Shown: one piece after another, positions 63,733-64,000 of the stretch
How positions within the stretch are numbered: position 1 is the stretch's first letter
How the letters are laid out: each line of letters begins with the position of its first letter
NCBI GenBank assembly: GCA_913055735.1
Contig: CAJXKD010000001.1
Span: 2,328,281 to 2,392,280, forward strand
Length of the DNA stretch: 64,000 nt
Direction: 5' to 3'
Origin: an uncultured Rhodospirillales bacterium
GTDB taxonomy: Bacteria; Pseudomonadota; Alphaproteobacteria; Rhodospirillales; UBA2165
Notes under the pieces: model-generated
Seen by the model: only the letters and a program-made list of their open reading frames with translations
Databases searched by the model: none
Told to the model about the DNA's origin: nothing
Translations under genes and position numbers: made by a program

Positions 63733-64000
63733 TCTGACTACCCTGGACGAATTGGGTACAGCCCGCAAAATCATCGATCACTTGCTTTCGTATACATAGA
63801 TTGCCCTTGAATGTGCGGGGCATATCTATTCGCCGTTTGTTTTCTCATCTCCTCCTAGAAACATTCTCAAACGCAGTGCTTTTGGTGAATCCGCTTGTCA
63901 TCGGTGATGGTGGTAGCGCTCTTCGACTTGACCCCCCGAAATCACGACGTTCGAGAGGGGTAGAAAATTGAATCGACGACCCTAAGAGCCTGTGATCACT
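63733..64000. other. Unassigned end of window
   Basis: 268 bp with no frame I would call a gene on either strand. The last 70 bases contain CTTGACCCCCCGAAATC and, 14 bp on, GAGGGGTAGAAAATTGA, words of a kind I have seen near IS21-type element ends, but this is too weak to annotate. Confidence 0.4.

Overview
The window is GC-rich, densely coded bacterial DNA that fits an alphaproteobacterium, probably Rhodospirillales-like. Pointers are a SUF-type Fe-S operon led by cysE and an IscR-like gene, RNase E with an acidic insert in its S1 domain, an adrenodoxin-type ferredoxin, and an elongator tRNA-Met of the type I associate with this class. The species cannot be named from the sequence.

Layout. 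(1) 1-10.3 kb, catabolism: a 5'-truncated acyl-CoA ligase, a feruloyl-CoA synthase-like ligase, a TRAP solute-binding protein, a DUF559 endonuclease-like gene bracketed by REP-like palindromes, a p-hydroxycinnamoyl-CoA hydratase/lyase with a histone-like basic tail, a small lipoprotein, a DapA-family aldolase overlapping an FAH-family gene, and a sodium:solute symporter. Ligase plus hydratase/lyase suggests activation and side-chain shortening of ferulate or coumarate. (2) 10.3-24.7 kb, surface polysaccharide: seven glycosyltransferases, an AsnB-type amidotransferase, and genes for GDP-L-fucose (gmd, fcl) and UDP-ManNAcA (wecB, wecC). (3) 24.7-34.8 kb, envelope and core: DsbA-like protein, DUF3047 lipoprotein, M48/TPR protease, gamma-glutamyltransferase, aminotransferase, rne, AMIN amidase. 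(4) 34.9-49.5 kb, housekeeping: PBP1A, prfB with its programmed +1 frameshift, DUF455 ferritin-like protein, bcp, glnE, an AsmA/DUF3971 protein, tyrS, anmK and an alpha/beta hydrolase. (5) 49.6-60.0 kb, Fe-S assembly: cysE, IscR-like regulator, two IscS-type desulfurases, sufB, C, D, S, U, T, A and a [2Fe-2S] ferredoxin, preceded by a good sigma70-type promoter and an IscR type-1-like site. (6) 60.0-62.2 kb: PPK2, mnmA, tRNA-Met(CAT).

(7) 62.2-64.0 kb, directly after the tRNA, is visibly more AT-rich and reads as an accessory segment. It holds a 68-residue protein resembling restriction-modification controller (C) proteins, two tandem C-box-like operators (GACTnnnAGTC, 15 bp apart), a divergent 58-residue gene too short for usual gene-length cut-offs, and an unrecognised three-helix membrane protein. 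No methyltransferase or restriction endonuclease gene is visible. This is the best candidate here for an undescribed system.

Other points for a second look are the DUF559/REP cassette, the lysine-rich tail on the hydratase/lyase, the DUF455 frame that runs upstream of any standard start codon, and a Bcp lacking the usual resolving cysteine.
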